Below are positions 22,620-33,241 of a stretch of 33,241 bases of DNA, in pieces. The stretch is from assembly GCF_001642475.1 (NCBI RefSeq), contig NW_019174117.1, positions 1 through 33,241 on the forward strand, read 5' to 3'. The notes under the pieces are model-generated. The model saw only the letters and a list, made by a program, of their open reading frames with translations, had not been told where the DNA came from and ran no database searches. A program made the position numbers and the translations under genes. Source of the stretch: Fonsecaea monophora. Taxonomy: Eukaryota; Ascomycota; Eurotiomycetes; Chaetothyriales; Herpotrichiellaceae. The number at the start of each line of letters is the position of its first letter. Position 1 is the first letter of the stretch.

Positions 22620-24728
22620 GATGCTTGAATTCTACAGAGATATGGCAAAAAGTCCGTGAACCGAGTAGAGAGACCGTGCACACGCCGATTTAGATATTTA
22701 GCCGAGGCACAGGAAAGAAGGAGAAGAGAGTGGTTGTGGAGACAACTGAAGTCCTACCAGACAGAGATCAGAAATGTAAGTTATTGATGAAGGGAAAGAA
22801 AAGGCCGTGGATAAACGCGTCGTCGCGTGGTTTGATCGCGCCAAGCCAAGCAGATCCAGCCCAATCAGGTTGCTTGCTGTTGTCACTGGTGATCGAGAGC
22901 AAAGTGAGAACAAAGTGAGAACAAAGGGAAGCACCAATACATTTGCCATGTTTGATAGGTGTCTATTCAGAAACACAACAATCAATCTCCCTTTGATAGC
23001 GTTAGTTTCTATCATTCATCGTCTTTAGAAACCCCTCGATGGCAATGAACTAAGAAAGTTGATACTGGATGTGATCACGAAGCTCGATAGACTGCCAATC
23101 CTCCCCCAGTACCTCCACGTTCTCCTTTCGTATGACGACAGAGACAGAGCTCAGCCTGCTTTCGCATTGCTGATGCTGTCTGGCACGTAGCGACGGCGAC
23201 ATCCTACGAGGACACTTCGGCCTCAGGCTTTCAGCAACGATGGACACGGACGTCAAACCCGCGGAGTCCGGAGTTGCTTTGATAGCCTGAATAAGCATTC
23301 CGCTTCCTTGCACCTCTTTCCAACAGGTTTGATACTCCTTCAATCGGCACTTGTCCTACCTGACAGCAGCAACCCCCTTTTCCATTCGGCCCGATGTCGC
23401 GTGACTGCCGACCCTACCCTACGAGGTACCCTCCAAGCGGATCTTTTGTTGTGAAATCGTGGTTCGGGAACAGACGCGCAGGATGGGAGGAAAAAGAGAC
23501 CCGACTGCCGGATGAGGGCATCGGACCTTGTCAGGCTGTCGGGGCCGTTTGTTGCACGCACCGGAATAATTGCTCTTCTCGTCGATAGCGCAGCGTCTAA
23601 TGCACGAGTCGACTGTGAAGAAGGGTGTGACCAAGGCAGAAGAGATATGGGATCGTTTGGACAAGAGCACAAGTTACGAGACGGAAGCCAAGACGAGCGA
23701 AGCACCCGGGGGGGAAGTGGAGGTCACAAGGATACCAACCCCAAGAACCAGGGCAGATACCCTGTCAAGTTCCTAGTCAGTCAGTTGCCCTTTTTGGATC
23801 TAGCTGCAACAAAAGAATTGTCCGAAGGAACGGTCGGTTTGGATTTTAAAGCCCTTAACTTTTGCGTAGGTACCCAGCCCGTCCCTGCAAGCCACGTGTT
23901 GATTTCCCCCCGTCCCCTTGCAGATGATCTGATGTCGTGGCTTTTTCTGTTCTTGTTCTTTGCCCACACCCCTCCCCTGTCTCTCGAGCGTGTTGCTTTC
24001 CCACCCCCCTCTTTCTCTCAAAGGACATTGGTCCAGGTTGTGAGGCAAGCATGAGGACTAAGTCACCTCGAGCATGCTATTGCCCAGTAGGTGCGAAGCG
24101 AGGGGTTTTGAGAGCGGGGGTGGTTCAGAAAGCACGCAATCAGCAAACCATCAAGTAACAAAGGTGTGCTTGCTGCCTGGTGAACTACGAGTGACTTAGC
24201 ACGACGGAGACGGGACGTAACGAACTCGTCAAGAAAGGAGAGAATAGGAGATCCTTTCCCAGACCTTGTAAAGCCCAATCGCCGCCACCTCTACTTGTAC
24301 AGGAATGTCACCTGCAGCTCGACTGCATGCCATCACGCAAATCACCTGCCTTTGCCTTCTGCCTCCTGATTCAGCCACCAGCTTGCTCTGACCAGGGAGA
24401 TGGTTGTATTCACCTGCCTCGCCTCCCCGCAATGATCGCCTCTTTGAACTCTCTCCGTTACCAGGTGCTCCATCTGTCTGGTTTGGTTTGCTTGTTCGCG
24501 AGGGCGGAAAAGGGGGCCAAAGTGACATCAACACTCTCTCACCCATCATCACCCATCGCTTGCAGACCAGAGTGATTACTGGCAGCATTGGGTCGCAGGG
24601 ACTGGCCAGTATTGGTGGTGGTGGTGGAGAAGTTCGATGCCACCACCATCATCATTTTGTAGGTATCATCACCCGCCAACCACGTGTTGTTTGTAACTTG
24701 GGGAACCACCAACCCACCCGCTCAGACT

Positions 24729-24763
24729 CCCTGATCCCTGATCCCTGCTCCCTGCTCCCCTGC
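24729..24763. repeat. Short tandem repeat, CTGATCC/CTGCTCC units
   Basis: Four to five imperfect 7-8 nt units of the form CTGATCCCTG / CTGCTCCCTG. Confidence 0.7.
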
Positions 24764-24804
24764 CTGGGCCTACCAGAAACATGCTCTGCAGGAATGCGGC
24801 ATGT

Positions 24805-24825
24805 CATGCAATGCAATGCAATGCA
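24805..24825. repeat. (ATGCA)n tandem repeat
   Basis: Four ATGCA pentanucleotide units, the last followed by CCGCA. Confidence 0.8.
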
Positions 24826-24898
24826 CCGCACCACCTCGTCACGTCCGGTACCTCGTAGATTTTTTTTTGACAGCTGCAAATGCAATGCAGCCTCTAAG

Positions 24899-24931
24899 CG
24901 GTAGCGCCGGTAGCGTCCTCGGTAGCGTCGA
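24899..24931. repeat. Three GGTAGCG repeats
   Basis: GGTAGCG occurs three times at about 10-12 nt spacing. It is part of the repeat-dense block. Confidence 0.7.
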
Positions 24932-25067
24932 CTTGTTTGCATTGCTTGGGCCGCTTTGCAGCTTGCCAGGAACGTTTGGGAGTGGATGCGTAGCGTGCCG
25001 TGGATCTTGTCCGTCTTATCTACATACACACAGACAGACAACACACGAGTATCGAAGTACCTTACGA

Positions 25068-25095
25068 GTAGGTAGGTAGGTAGGTAGGTAGGTAG
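25068..25095. repeat. (GTAG)7 tetranucleotide array
   Basis: Seven perfect GTAG units. It is nearly complementary to the CCTACC array at 25240-25267, so the two could pair across about 145 nt. Confidence 0.9.
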
Positions 25096-25208
25096 GCAAG
25101 AGGTACCTCGCACCTCGGTTTTTCTTACGGTCCGCTTTCCTTTCCCTTCCTTTTCGCCTTGTCTTCTTTGCTTCCTTGTTTCGTCCCGGTCCATTGTCCC
25201 TGCCGTGT

Positions 25209-25240
25209 CAGGTCGCGTCATTTCGCGTCATGTCGTGTTA
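25209..25240. repeat. Three 10-nt degenerate repeats (TCGCGTCAT-like)
   Basis: GTCGCGTCAT, TTCGCGTCAT and GTCGTGTTAC follow each other directly and run into the CCTACC array. Confidence 0.65.
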
Positions 25241-25267
25241 CCTACCTACCCACCCACCTACCTACCC
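25240..25267. repeat. CCTACC/CACC array, inverse of the GTAG array
   Basis: An imperfect run of CCTA and CCCA units, inverted relative to the GTAG array at 25068-25095. Confidence 0.85.
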
Positions 25268-25730
25268 TCGCAGGGATTTGCTCCACGGCTTCATCACAAG
25301 GACTTTTGTCATTTCTCCCATCACCTTCTCCTTCTTCTTCTTATTCGCGATCCTCCCACCATCCCGGGCCGAGCCAGTCGCGAACGTCCCCCCTAGGTTT
25401 GTCGGTTGGGTGAGGAAGGACCAAATCAAAATCGGAGAAACATGGCCCTCCCTTGCCTTGTTGTTTGTCGCCCAACCCGTGAAGCAGCCAATACGAGTGT
25501 GGTGAGTACTCGTATGTGTAATAGGTATTGAGCAGACTTGAGGACTTCTCCGGACAAGAAACTCTTACGAGTGGTAACAAAAAGGTGCATGACCGGCTGG
25601 GTTGGAATGAACGTGTCCAGTATTATTAGACACTGCTCCCGCGAGTACAAAAATCAAGTCTTGTGATCTCGCGCCATGCAAGAACCATCGAGATGTATTT
25701 GCTCGGGTATCCCGATCTTTCGTGCATTTA

Positions 25731-25815
25731 ACTACCCTACCCTAGGTAGAAGTTACAAGCTACCTACATACCTACATACCTACCTTAGGTGCCTACGAGC
25801 AGGTACATACATACT
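25731..25815. repeat. CCTAC/CATAC-rich stretch with CCTAGG palindromes
   Basis: The stretch contains CTACCCTAGGTAG, repeated CCTACATA units, CCTTAGGTGCC and GTACATACATAC. It resembles the GTAG/CCTAC arrays about 500 bp away and has no coding character. Confidence 0.7.
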
Positions 25816-27451
25816 TCGTTAAATGTACATAAGCCTCGTGGTCATCTCGTCTCGTCTCGTGTCGTCAGGACCCACAGTTCAGCTTCAGCCAGCCACTGCT
25901 AGAAATGGCCGCAACCGCAAACGTGAGGCGAAGCGCATACACCTACATACATGCATCCATGGGGAACAAACTCTACGGAGTATTGTACACCTTGGCTTGT
26001 CAGTAGCTTCGGGGATCAAGAGATGATCGTCGCTTGATTGCCAAACTCGTACAAGGGCAAGGACAACTAGGACTAGACAAGGTGAGGCGGCTGGGGCCAT
26101 GGGGGAATCCTGGCAATTGGCATCTAGCAACTCGAGTGGTCAGCCTGTCTGCGAGCTGCGAGAATTGCTCGTGCATACTCGAGGATCGGGACCCGTCAGC
26201 AATAACAAACAAATGGGTATTGCATGGCGTTTGCTGGCCCCTCTTCGACTCCTCTCCTCTCTTCTCCTCTCACTCCCTGTAGAGTTCGAGGTGGAAATGT
26301 TGCGCAGAAACGAGGGAGCCAGCACTCTCCAAGCCAAGCTAGAACCCGGTCAAGTCCTTTTTTAAAAGTGAAATGGTCAATCATGCCAACCAATCGTCGT
26401 GCACGAAACAAGCTGTTTTCCGGATCCGGTCCAATATCTGCGTCAGAAATCACCTGTTCAGTCATTGTCATTGGCCGTCAAATCTACTTCGCAAGTGCGC
26501 TCTCTCTCTCTTTCGTAAATGCTTTGGCGTCAACTGCTGGATTAGCCAGGTTGCCTCACCAGGCAAGCACCAACCTCTCGCATCAGTCGAGAACCAGTCA
26601 TGCCTGCTAGTCATGCCGTCAATCTGCAACTCGGGTCCTTGGTCGGGGAATCAAAGCGGCGGCAGCCCGTCATGGCCCACCATGACGAAGGCGTCACCCT
26701 GGTTTCTGAGAATGACTGGTCAAGGCTAGCTCCGTCGCCGTTTTCGAGCAAATTGGCTGCCAAAAATGTCTGGTGGATTTCCCCAATAGGTTGGTCCACG
26801 GCGGATGGGTGGGAATTTGGGACCACAAGCTGCCTACTGCGCTGTGTCCCTCTGTGAATACAATATCTAAACAAATGGGTGTGTCTGTGAAGCGTGGGGT
26901 CGTCTCTCGTAGATAAATATACAAAAGTACAGTTCACCAGCGATATGGTGGGTTCAAAAGTTGGCCAAAAAAATACTCGTAGAGCCTTTGCTGTCTTCCG
27001 GTGGAGTTTTCTGGCTTCCTTCTCCTGCAGTGGTCTGGGACTGCTATAGTCTGCCTCATCTCTGTCCGATGGTCCCCAACGCCACAGAGAAGAAAATATT
27101 AATCCAAAACAAAAAAAGGAATATGAGTGTGTATGTGTGTGGGGGGTATCTCGCAGGTCTTAACACCACGACCGATGTGAAAACAAAAGCAATGAGTCAA
27201 GGAAATGATGCCCAAAAAAATTGTGTTGGTCCAATTTGTGCAATAAGAAAACGGGCAAGCCTGTAAAGCCCTTGTGACGGCAAGCGCAATATCCCATTCT
27301 GATCTCGGTCATTCGTAATCATGTCCCACCACGGCGGTGGAGGGATGTTGCTTCTGAGGTCGCCCTCATTGTCGTCTCTCTAGGAATAGTCATTTCGAAG
27401 GGTGAAAAAAGGGGCGTTTAATGGATCACTTGATGCCGAGAATCGCCTTTC

Positions 27452-29353
27452 TCACCGGCCAGAGTTCCAGCTCCTGTCAAACGGATCTCTCCGAAAGGGG
27501 TCGTAGGATTGCGATCGGGTGACGGGAGGAGGTGGTGGCGGGCCAGGTGGAAACGCCCTGGACGCTCCAAACATGCTCGGGACCGGAGGCGGAGGAAGTG
27601 GTAGAGAGGGTTGTGACGAAAATGCTGTGGCATAGCCCGGGGCAGGTGGTGAATGTGTCTGTCGTCCTGTAAAACTAGGCTGGTAATCGCCCGTTCGACG
27701 GCGTTGACTCGAAGGGCCAGGTTCGTTGCGTTCCCGCGACGAGTCGTCAGACACGGTGGGAGTTTCCAAGAGACCACTCGATACGTGAGGGCCTCCAGTC
27801 GTCGCACCCGCCACTCTGCGCTGCTGAGGCGATTCTGGTCGTGGTAACAGCTGCGCTCCCGACACATACCTCATGGCCAACTCCCGAAAATAATTCCTCT
27901 CGGACAGATAGTGGTCGCGTTCTTCGATCAAATCCCGCAACTCCTGCTGCAAGCCCGCAATGGTCTGCGAAGCTTCCTTCTCTTTCTCCTTCCTGCGAGC
28001 GCGGAAGCGTGCCGAAGCCCCGGCATTACGCTTTCTCTTCTCGTCTGCGACCTTGGACGCTTGTTGCAGGTCCAACTCAACAGGGATGTTCAGTGGGCCC
28101 TGGTCGGTGTTCAGAGTTATCTGATACGACGCCGGATCTTGCTGGTAGCCCTCATGCAGTCCGTGGTGTCCTGGTGCTTCATGGATGTACAATCCTCCAC
28201 CGCCCGCCGAGATAGCCCTGAATGGGCCGGGCGCCTGAGGCGCAGGTGGCGGCTTGGACACACTATATCGATACCCCGGCGAACCACGGTCGATGTTGCT
28301 ATATGGAGGCTGCACTGTTGAAGATCGCTCAGTCTGAGAGGTGGATGCTGGCTCGGCTCCACGGGCGACAGGGCTTTCCTGGGCGTGAGCTGACCGAGGC
28401 TGTCCTGCTTCGGGTGGTACAATGCCACTCAAATGTGCACCGGTCGCAAGTGATAGAGGAGGAAGGGGCGGAATCTCCGATGTCTGGTACTGGCCTGGTT
28501 CGGCTGTGTAGAGGCGGCTACTGGTGCCTGCTGGGGGTGGTAACGGCTGGATGGTGGAGTGAAAGGCCGGGTTTCTTCTCGTTCCCAAACTCGCTGCCCG
28601 CAAACCCGGTGATTTCGGGGTGAGCACACGCCTACCCATGCGTCCGGAACCGGGCTCAAATTCTCGGGGAGGTGACCTTGGGTCTGCGCGTTTTCGACTG
28701 CGCGGGGACTCGGTCGGCGCGGCTACGAGAGTTTGGCTGAGGCTCATGGCGTGCTGAGGGGCGAATCGGACATCGGGAGAGGATGTGTCTTCAAGCTCCG
28801 CCGCAGGGTTTAGAATGCTGTGGACGCCCAAGGCTCGAGACGGAGTCTGGACGTTGGACTCGGCCGAATGTCGACGAGACGAGATTCCCAGGCCCAGGTC
28901 CGGCACAGCTCGGGCTGGAGCGATGCCACCATAGCCGCCATAAGGCTCCGTCCGAACCAGACTCGCGGTGCTCGGTCGCGAGGATTCTGCGCTTCCACCA
29001 GACGGTTGAGGATGAGGAATTCGTCCTCCGGCAGTGGTGGGTGTGGTGTCTGCCGATCGAGGGGATGGTGACATGTACTTGTTATGAGCCTCCTCGTGCG
29101 GCTGCTCCCCTTGTCGCGAACATGGATGACCCTCCTGCGGCACACCTCCGCCTTCCCTCCTCCTCCACCTATCCTGAGGTCCTGTGGGAGATGCCGGACT
29201 GGTTTGGCGAGACTGATAGTCCCAGGGCTGCTGAAGGTATCCCGAGTTTGGAGGGGACCTGGGATAGTGCTGGAAGGTGGAAATGGTGACGCCGAGGGTA
29301 GCCAGATTGAAAGCCTCGTAGCTACCTTTGTAGGTGGCACTGGGCAAGGTCAA
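27452..29353 (-). CDS. bZIP transcription factor, 5' end unresolved
   Basis: DNA-binding regulator. One long frame (633 codons to the first non-ATG start) carries a bZIP domain at about residues 436-492. The basic region is KRKRNAGASARFRARRKEK, with the N-x7-R signature (NAGASARFR). The zipper has L, L, Y, F at successive d positions (GLQQELRDLIEERDHYLSE, then RNYFREL). The protein is otherwise disordered and Pro/Ser/Gly rich, and the C-terminal tail has proline runs (LPLPPPPVP, PPGPPPPPPV). The first in-frame ATG is at 29074 (540 aa). The upstream sequence (HYPRSPPNSGYLQQPWDY) still looks coding and follows a good acceptor (CACCTTCCAG, ending about 29276), so a short first exon further upstream is likely. 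I could not find its ATG; a GTGAGT donor sits at 29407-29402. I do not assign the factor to a named regulator such as CpcA, AtfA or MeaB. Confidence 0.9.
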   Translation of the reverse strand: MTLPSATYKGSYEAFNLATLGVTISTFQHYPRSPPNSGYLQQPWDYQSRQTSPASPTGPQDRWRRREGGGVPQEGHPCSRQGEQPHEEAHNKYMSPSPRSADTTPTTAGGRIPHPQPSGGSAESSRPSTASLVRTEPYGGYGGIAPARAVPDLGLGISSRRHSAESNVQTPSRALGVHSILNPAAELEDTSSPDVRFAPQHAMSLSQTLVAAPTESPRSRKRADPRSPPREFEPGSGRMGRRVLTPKSPGLRAASLGTRRNPAFHSTIQPLPPPAGTSSRLYTAEPGQYQTSEIPPLPPLSLATGAHLSGIVPPEAGQPRSAHAQESPVARGAEPASTSQTERSSTVQPPYSNIDRGSPGYRYSVSKPPPAPQAPGPFRAISAGGGGLYIHEAPGHHGLHEGYQQDPASYQITLNTDQGPLNIPVELDLQQASKVADEKRKRNAGASARFRARRKEKEKEASQTIAGLQQELRDLIEERDHYLSERNYFRELAMRYVSGAQLLPRPESPQQRRVAGATTGGPHVSSGLLETPTVSDDSSRERNEPGPSSQRRRTGDYQPSFTGRQTHSPPAPGYATAFSSQPSLPLPPPPVPSMFGASRAFPPGPPPPPPVTRSQSYDPFRRDPFDRSWNSGR

Positions 29354-32300
29354 GTCAGAGGAGGGGAAAAAGAACTAAGTGGTAAGCTCGCGCGAAGCCA
29401 GACTCACAAGAGTACTTCTAGAAAAGTCACTGGCACGCCGGGAGGGTCAGAGCAAGGTTACAGCACACGCAAGGGCCAGGAAGCCGGACAGAAAGATGGC
29501 GCATCCCAAGATCACAAGCATTTGCGCAACCCACTCTCCCCTCCCATGGACTTGTGCGAGGATCGTCCGATAATTCGTCTCCTGGGTTCAATAGAAGCGG
29601 CAAATGAGAGTCATCAAACGGCAACCCTGGTCCTGAGAGGTCCGTTCGCAAAATAAAAAAACAAGCAGAACCAGCACAAATGAGACCAGGCAGCCCCAGA
29701 AGCATTTAGATGAGCGAAAGGGCAAGGGAGAACAAATAGTCTCGACAGGCTAGCCTGAGGTCAGCTCGTAATATTTCATCGTCGGAGTGGGCAGAGTAAG
29801 CAGAGGCACTTGGGAGATGGGGGAAGAGAGGAAGTGGACCGCTGCAATTCTCTGGGACGGGGAAGCGGGTAGCATTATTTGATGGTGTTGGAAAAGCGAG
29901 ATGCTTCCAGGCTTTCTAGCGTTGAGGCCCGTCTGTCTCGTCACGATCTGAGTGTGTCGTCTCTCTTTCTTCTCCCCCCTCTCCCTCCAAGGCAGGAACG
30001 CTCAGGCCCAACGCCGACGAGGAGGGACTTGGGTATCCATCGGTGAGCAGGGAAGGGGAGGGAGTGGGTCAGAGCCGTCCGACGGGTTTCGACCATGCGA
30101 GAAGCCGATGGGGGATGGGAAGGGAAGAAGCCACCAGGGTGATTGAGGATTTCAGACAGATTCGAGCCTAGTCTAGGGACACCGGGATGCAGGGAAGCTA
30201 GCTAGCTCCAGACGAGCTGTACATGGTGGTAGGCTCATGGCCTCGAGCATGGCCTTGTCAAGCGCGTGATGGGGGACCCAACAGGCGGGATGATGGCATC
30301 GCTGGGCAGCAACCTGGGTGATAGCGCGCCTTTGTGGGTGGGCCGACGCAAGTGATGTGGCGCTGCGGGAATGTTCGAGGTACAAGTTACATGTACCGGT
30401 ACGGAGTACTCTCGTTAGTTAGTGCCAACGACGAGGCACGGAGACTCGTAGGCAAGATGGCGTGGGGCTGAACGGGCTGATTAGACTTCTGGGAGGCTTT
30501 TGCTCTTGTCATGAACTAACGTCCGCTTCGTGGGCCACCCTTTTTGCCTGGCGCGCTTGGTGTCCCTGGCAAGCCCAGGGGCAGCGAAAGCCGGGGGATC
30601 CACAAACTCTCACGAAATCCTGCAGGACCTTTTATTTTTCTGGATGGGTTTAAAGAGACCTTGGAGATGAGATCCCCATGACTTGGAAAGGGTGGGTGTC
30701 CTCACATCCGGAGTGGTCCAGCTCTTTTTGGGTTTTTGGTTTGTTTTTTTCCCACTCATGGTGCTGTGAGCGACGAAGCGGAGAGTGGGGGAAGACTTCG
30801 TTCGTAGGTACTCTCGGTTGGTAGGTAGGTCACGTACTCGTTTGTAGGTTCTCGGGATGTAGGTAAAAATTGACCGTTAATTGACGTTTGCGACTCGACC
30901 AGGGGGGTTGTTGACTTGGCCAGCCAGATACGGGACAGGCGGCCAAAAACAAAAAATACGAGCGAGAAAAGCCACTGTCTGCCATGCATCAGCCATGTCA
31001 GGCATGACGAGAGAGAAAAGCCACCAGAGAAAAGAGAGCGCGCTAGTGTCGCCTCATTCATCTTGTCCCCGACGTCGGCTTGTATCCCCCCGTTGTAGTT
31101 TTGGGTTGTTTCCAGTGAAGATGGCACGGTGTGGGAAGTTCGTAGGTCAGGTACTGAGTACATGATTTCTTTCCGAAGCAAAATTATTCGCTGTATGCGT
31201 GCAACCGTGAGGTGAGAGCAAGGCGAGTTAGGGCCCTTTTTCTGCCTGTCCAAATGTCCATGACTTCCAATTGGGTCGCGGCTCCTGTGGCATTTCGCCT
31301 GGGATCAGGCATCAAGGACTCTATCCTTGCCCAATGCGAACCATGATTCTGCTTTGGGAGGTGCGAGTTGCCCCAATTTGTTCCTGGGGGGCAATTGAAA
31401 CAGGGTCTACAAGGCCCGTACGGGTACGAGTACCTACTTTCCCCTAGTTGTACTCCGCACCTGGTATCTACAACCCTACGGAGTATCAGGGAACAAATTC
31501 ACCACTGACAAAAGTTCCCACTTTCATTTCGAGAACATCACGAGGAACACCTTCCCATCACTCGAACAGGTGAAGCGTGGACCACCACTCCTTAGCTCAG
31601 AGGCTTGCGATCTCGGCTGCCTCCGGTGCCTACCTCTGGTAAGGACGAGTAGCGACTAAGCGCAAGCATTGGATAGATTACGACTTGTAGGGTGACAGTT
31701 CCGCGAACCTCATCAAAGGGAAATCAAAAAAAGATATTATAGCCAGGCTGCCACTTCAATGATTGGGGGTCCAAGTTCCCTGAGAACCCCAATCGCAGTC
31801 CGTCTTTCTTGGACTACTTATGTACTACGGCCAGTATGTACGGGGTGACGTTGCCTGGCGAGGGTTAGCCTTCTAGTATTCTGTCCCCAAGTACTCCTAC
31901 TCCAAATGGTAGGCACAGAGTAAAGTTGTCCTGGCCTGCCTGGTTCCAAACAAACCTCGAGTTAGCCTGTCAGGCCCTGTCCCGGTAAATGGTCCGCTTA
32001 GGACGATCACGTCGATCACAGCATTTGGCCGGGTGCCAGGGTTGAAGGGAGCATCAGCACCTTTCCCGACACCCCCCTTCCCCCTGGATCTCGCTCGCAT
32101 ATCACACGTACGTTCCGGGACCAAAACCAAAAAAGTCCCAGGTTGGACGCTCGAAACGAAATCCGTTCACCGCTTCAGGATTTCAATTTGCGTATCCTGG
32201 TGCAGCCAAATGATCCCATTTTTGTGGATCGCTCTACATACAGAGTACTTGTCATAGGTACCCACGGAGGGGATCGACCCCCTTGCCAGCAACCCCCGTT

Positions 32301-33241
32301 AGGCGGATTTCGCTAGATTACCGAAATAGCGGCAGGCAGGAAGTTCTGGTAAGCTCGGATTTATTCAACAGGCACAAGAATTGTACGTGTAATGCGATGG
32401 CTTTGGTGCTGGTGGCTAGAGATATTTGACACAGTGGTTGGTTGTCCATCTCTACTCACTTTGTATGTATCTGGCTTAATACAATACAGAGCAAACGCCC
32501 CCAATGGCTGTCTGTCCTCGTACCGCCCTTGAATCCTCTGCGTCGATGGCGACTATGTCATTGTGTCCCTTTTGGGACACGTACATACGTAGTAGCGTGG
32601 TGGGAATCCAACGGCCACTCTTTTCCTTCTCAAGGTTCAGCCGGGCTGCGAATGGAAGAATGAGCTTTGTTCAGAGTTCGGCCGCCTTCCGTGCTGCAGT
32701 GCGAAGAGATCGTTGGATTCGATCCTGGAGCCTTGATCCACAGCCAAAGGAAATCAACGGACAAGGTGCAGATCATTGCCCCGAAATGCTCAAGTTGGAC
32801 GTCAAGATCGCTTGTCCCTGCCCACCACTGCCACCACGACCGCCATTGCTTGCCTTGATGAGCCCCAATCTATTGATGTTTAGCCTCGACCACCACTAGT
32901 CGTCTTCCACACTAGCCTCATTGTCGACCACTGCGCAGCCAGATATGGTGGATGTGTCAAAGCCATGACAAAAAGAACGCTTGCTCTTTTTCACAATCCT
33001 GTAAGCTGCCTGCACGCCCGCTTGGAAAAGTCTTGGGGCCTAATATTACTTGGGACATACAAAATTTCCGTTTGGCTGGCGACATCTGCAGCTACTGCAC
33101 TTGCTAACGCCTTCTTCGCTGAGAGCGCGCAGCTGCAAGGTCTATCTCGACTGGGTGTTTTGGCACAAATCTCGTGTTGCAGCCACCAAGCTAGAAAAAG
33201 CCGTTGGTGCCATACCATTGGGACAGGTCTTTTTGTTACAC
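29354..33241. other. Long region upstream of the bZIP gene, no convincing gene
   Basis: These 3.9 kb lie upstream of the bZIP gene and reach the window edge. All open frames are short and without domains; many lack an ATG. The first few hundred bases probably hold the bZIP leader and promoter, with several upstream ATGs (longest ATG frame 29705-29427, 92 codons). Two TACGGAGTA copies (30400, 31477) and GTAGG/GTACTCG-rich stretches (about 30800-30860) occur. A 131-codon ATG frame at 32504-32899 (+) has no recognisable feature and is not called. Confidence 0.55.

Larger units (their letters stand above)
22620..27451. other. Intergenic region of about 4.8 kb
   Basis: This lies between the EVE-domain gene (its promoter side) and the 3' end of the bZIP gene. 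No frame has a recognisable domain. It contains the repeat-dense segment 24729-25267, a CCTACATAC-rich stretch near 25731-25815 and one TACGGAGTA motif at 25974. An open frame at 26600-26857 (+) looks faintly protein-like but is short and unsupported. Confidence 0.55.

Noticed and set aside
26600..26857. 85-codon plus-strand frame with a somewhat protein-like composition
   Set aside because: It is short, overlapped by an equally open minus frame (26611-26937), has no recognisable domain and may well be chance.
27841..29656. Several plus-strand open frames of 80-190 codons overlapping the bZIP gene
   Set aside because: They are shadows of a Pro/Ser/Arg-rich GC-biased coding strand, with no domain and no conserved-looking segments.
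32258..32340. tRNA-like T-arm (GGGGTCGATCCCC-type hairpin on the minus strand)
   Set aside because: The T-arm and a 3' acceptor-like strand exist, but no matching 5' acceptor strand, D-arm or anticodon arm could be placed.
1..33241. Search for transposons, CRISPR arrays or a biosynthetic gene cluster
   Set aside because: I saw no transposase, reverse transcriptase, terminal repeats, spaced direct repeats, or core synthase genes (PKS, NRPS, terpene). The sterol and aldehyde dehydrogenases are separated by SPT5 and do not suggest a cluster.

Overview
This window comes from the nuclear genome of a filamentous ascomycete (Pezizomycotina). The protein-coding genes carry short introns (47-183 nt) with GTRNGT-type donors and CAG/TAG acceptors. 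The recognisable proteins have typical filamentous-fungal architectures, and the intergenic DNA is rich in GTAG/CCTAC and TACGGAGTA-type short motifs. No bacterial, viral, organellar or transposon gene was recognised. I do not try to place it below subphylum.

Layout, left to right: (1) 132-1544 (+), a cysteine-rich, N-glycosylated single-pass membrane protein with three exons. (2) 1545-6588, gene-poor, with short coding-like fragments near 4.5-5.1 kb that may be a decayed gene. (3) 6589-7825 (-), a fungal protein of unknown function with a disordered N-terminus and a helical C-terminal domain. (4) 7826-10809, gene-poor. (5) 10810-12309 (-), an NAD(P)-dependent C-3 sterol dehydrogenase/3-beta-HSD family enzyme (Erg26-like) with a 45-nt last exon. 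(6) 12310-14316, intergenic with microsatellites. (7) 14317-17669 (-), the transcription elongation factor Spt5. (8) 18258-19975 (-), an aldehyde dehydrogenase whose longer start adds a mitochondrial presequence. (9) 21299-22619 (-), an AT-hook plus EVE-domain protein (Thy28/THYN1 family). (10) 22620-27451, intergenic, including a segment dense in short tandem and inverted repeats. (11) 27452-29353 (-), a bZIP transcription factor with an unresolved 5' end. (12) 29354-33241, a long upstream region with no convincing gene.

Six of the seven genes are on the minus strand. They do not form a pathway or cluster. Spt5 (elongation), the EVE protein (modified-base reader family) and the bZIP factor are nuclear. 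The aldehyde dehydrogenase and sterol dehydrogenase are ordinary metabolic enzymes, and the first gene encodes a membrane/surface protein. I found no clearly new system. The items most worth a second look are the two-start aldehyde dehydrogenase, the two-part Spt5 C-terminal repeat region, the AT-hook/EVE combination, the recurring intergenic TACGGAGTA motif, the paired GTAG/CCTAC arrays, and the possible gene relic at 4.5-5.1 kb. Gene models were built by hand from frame continuity and splice signals; no database search or alignment was run.
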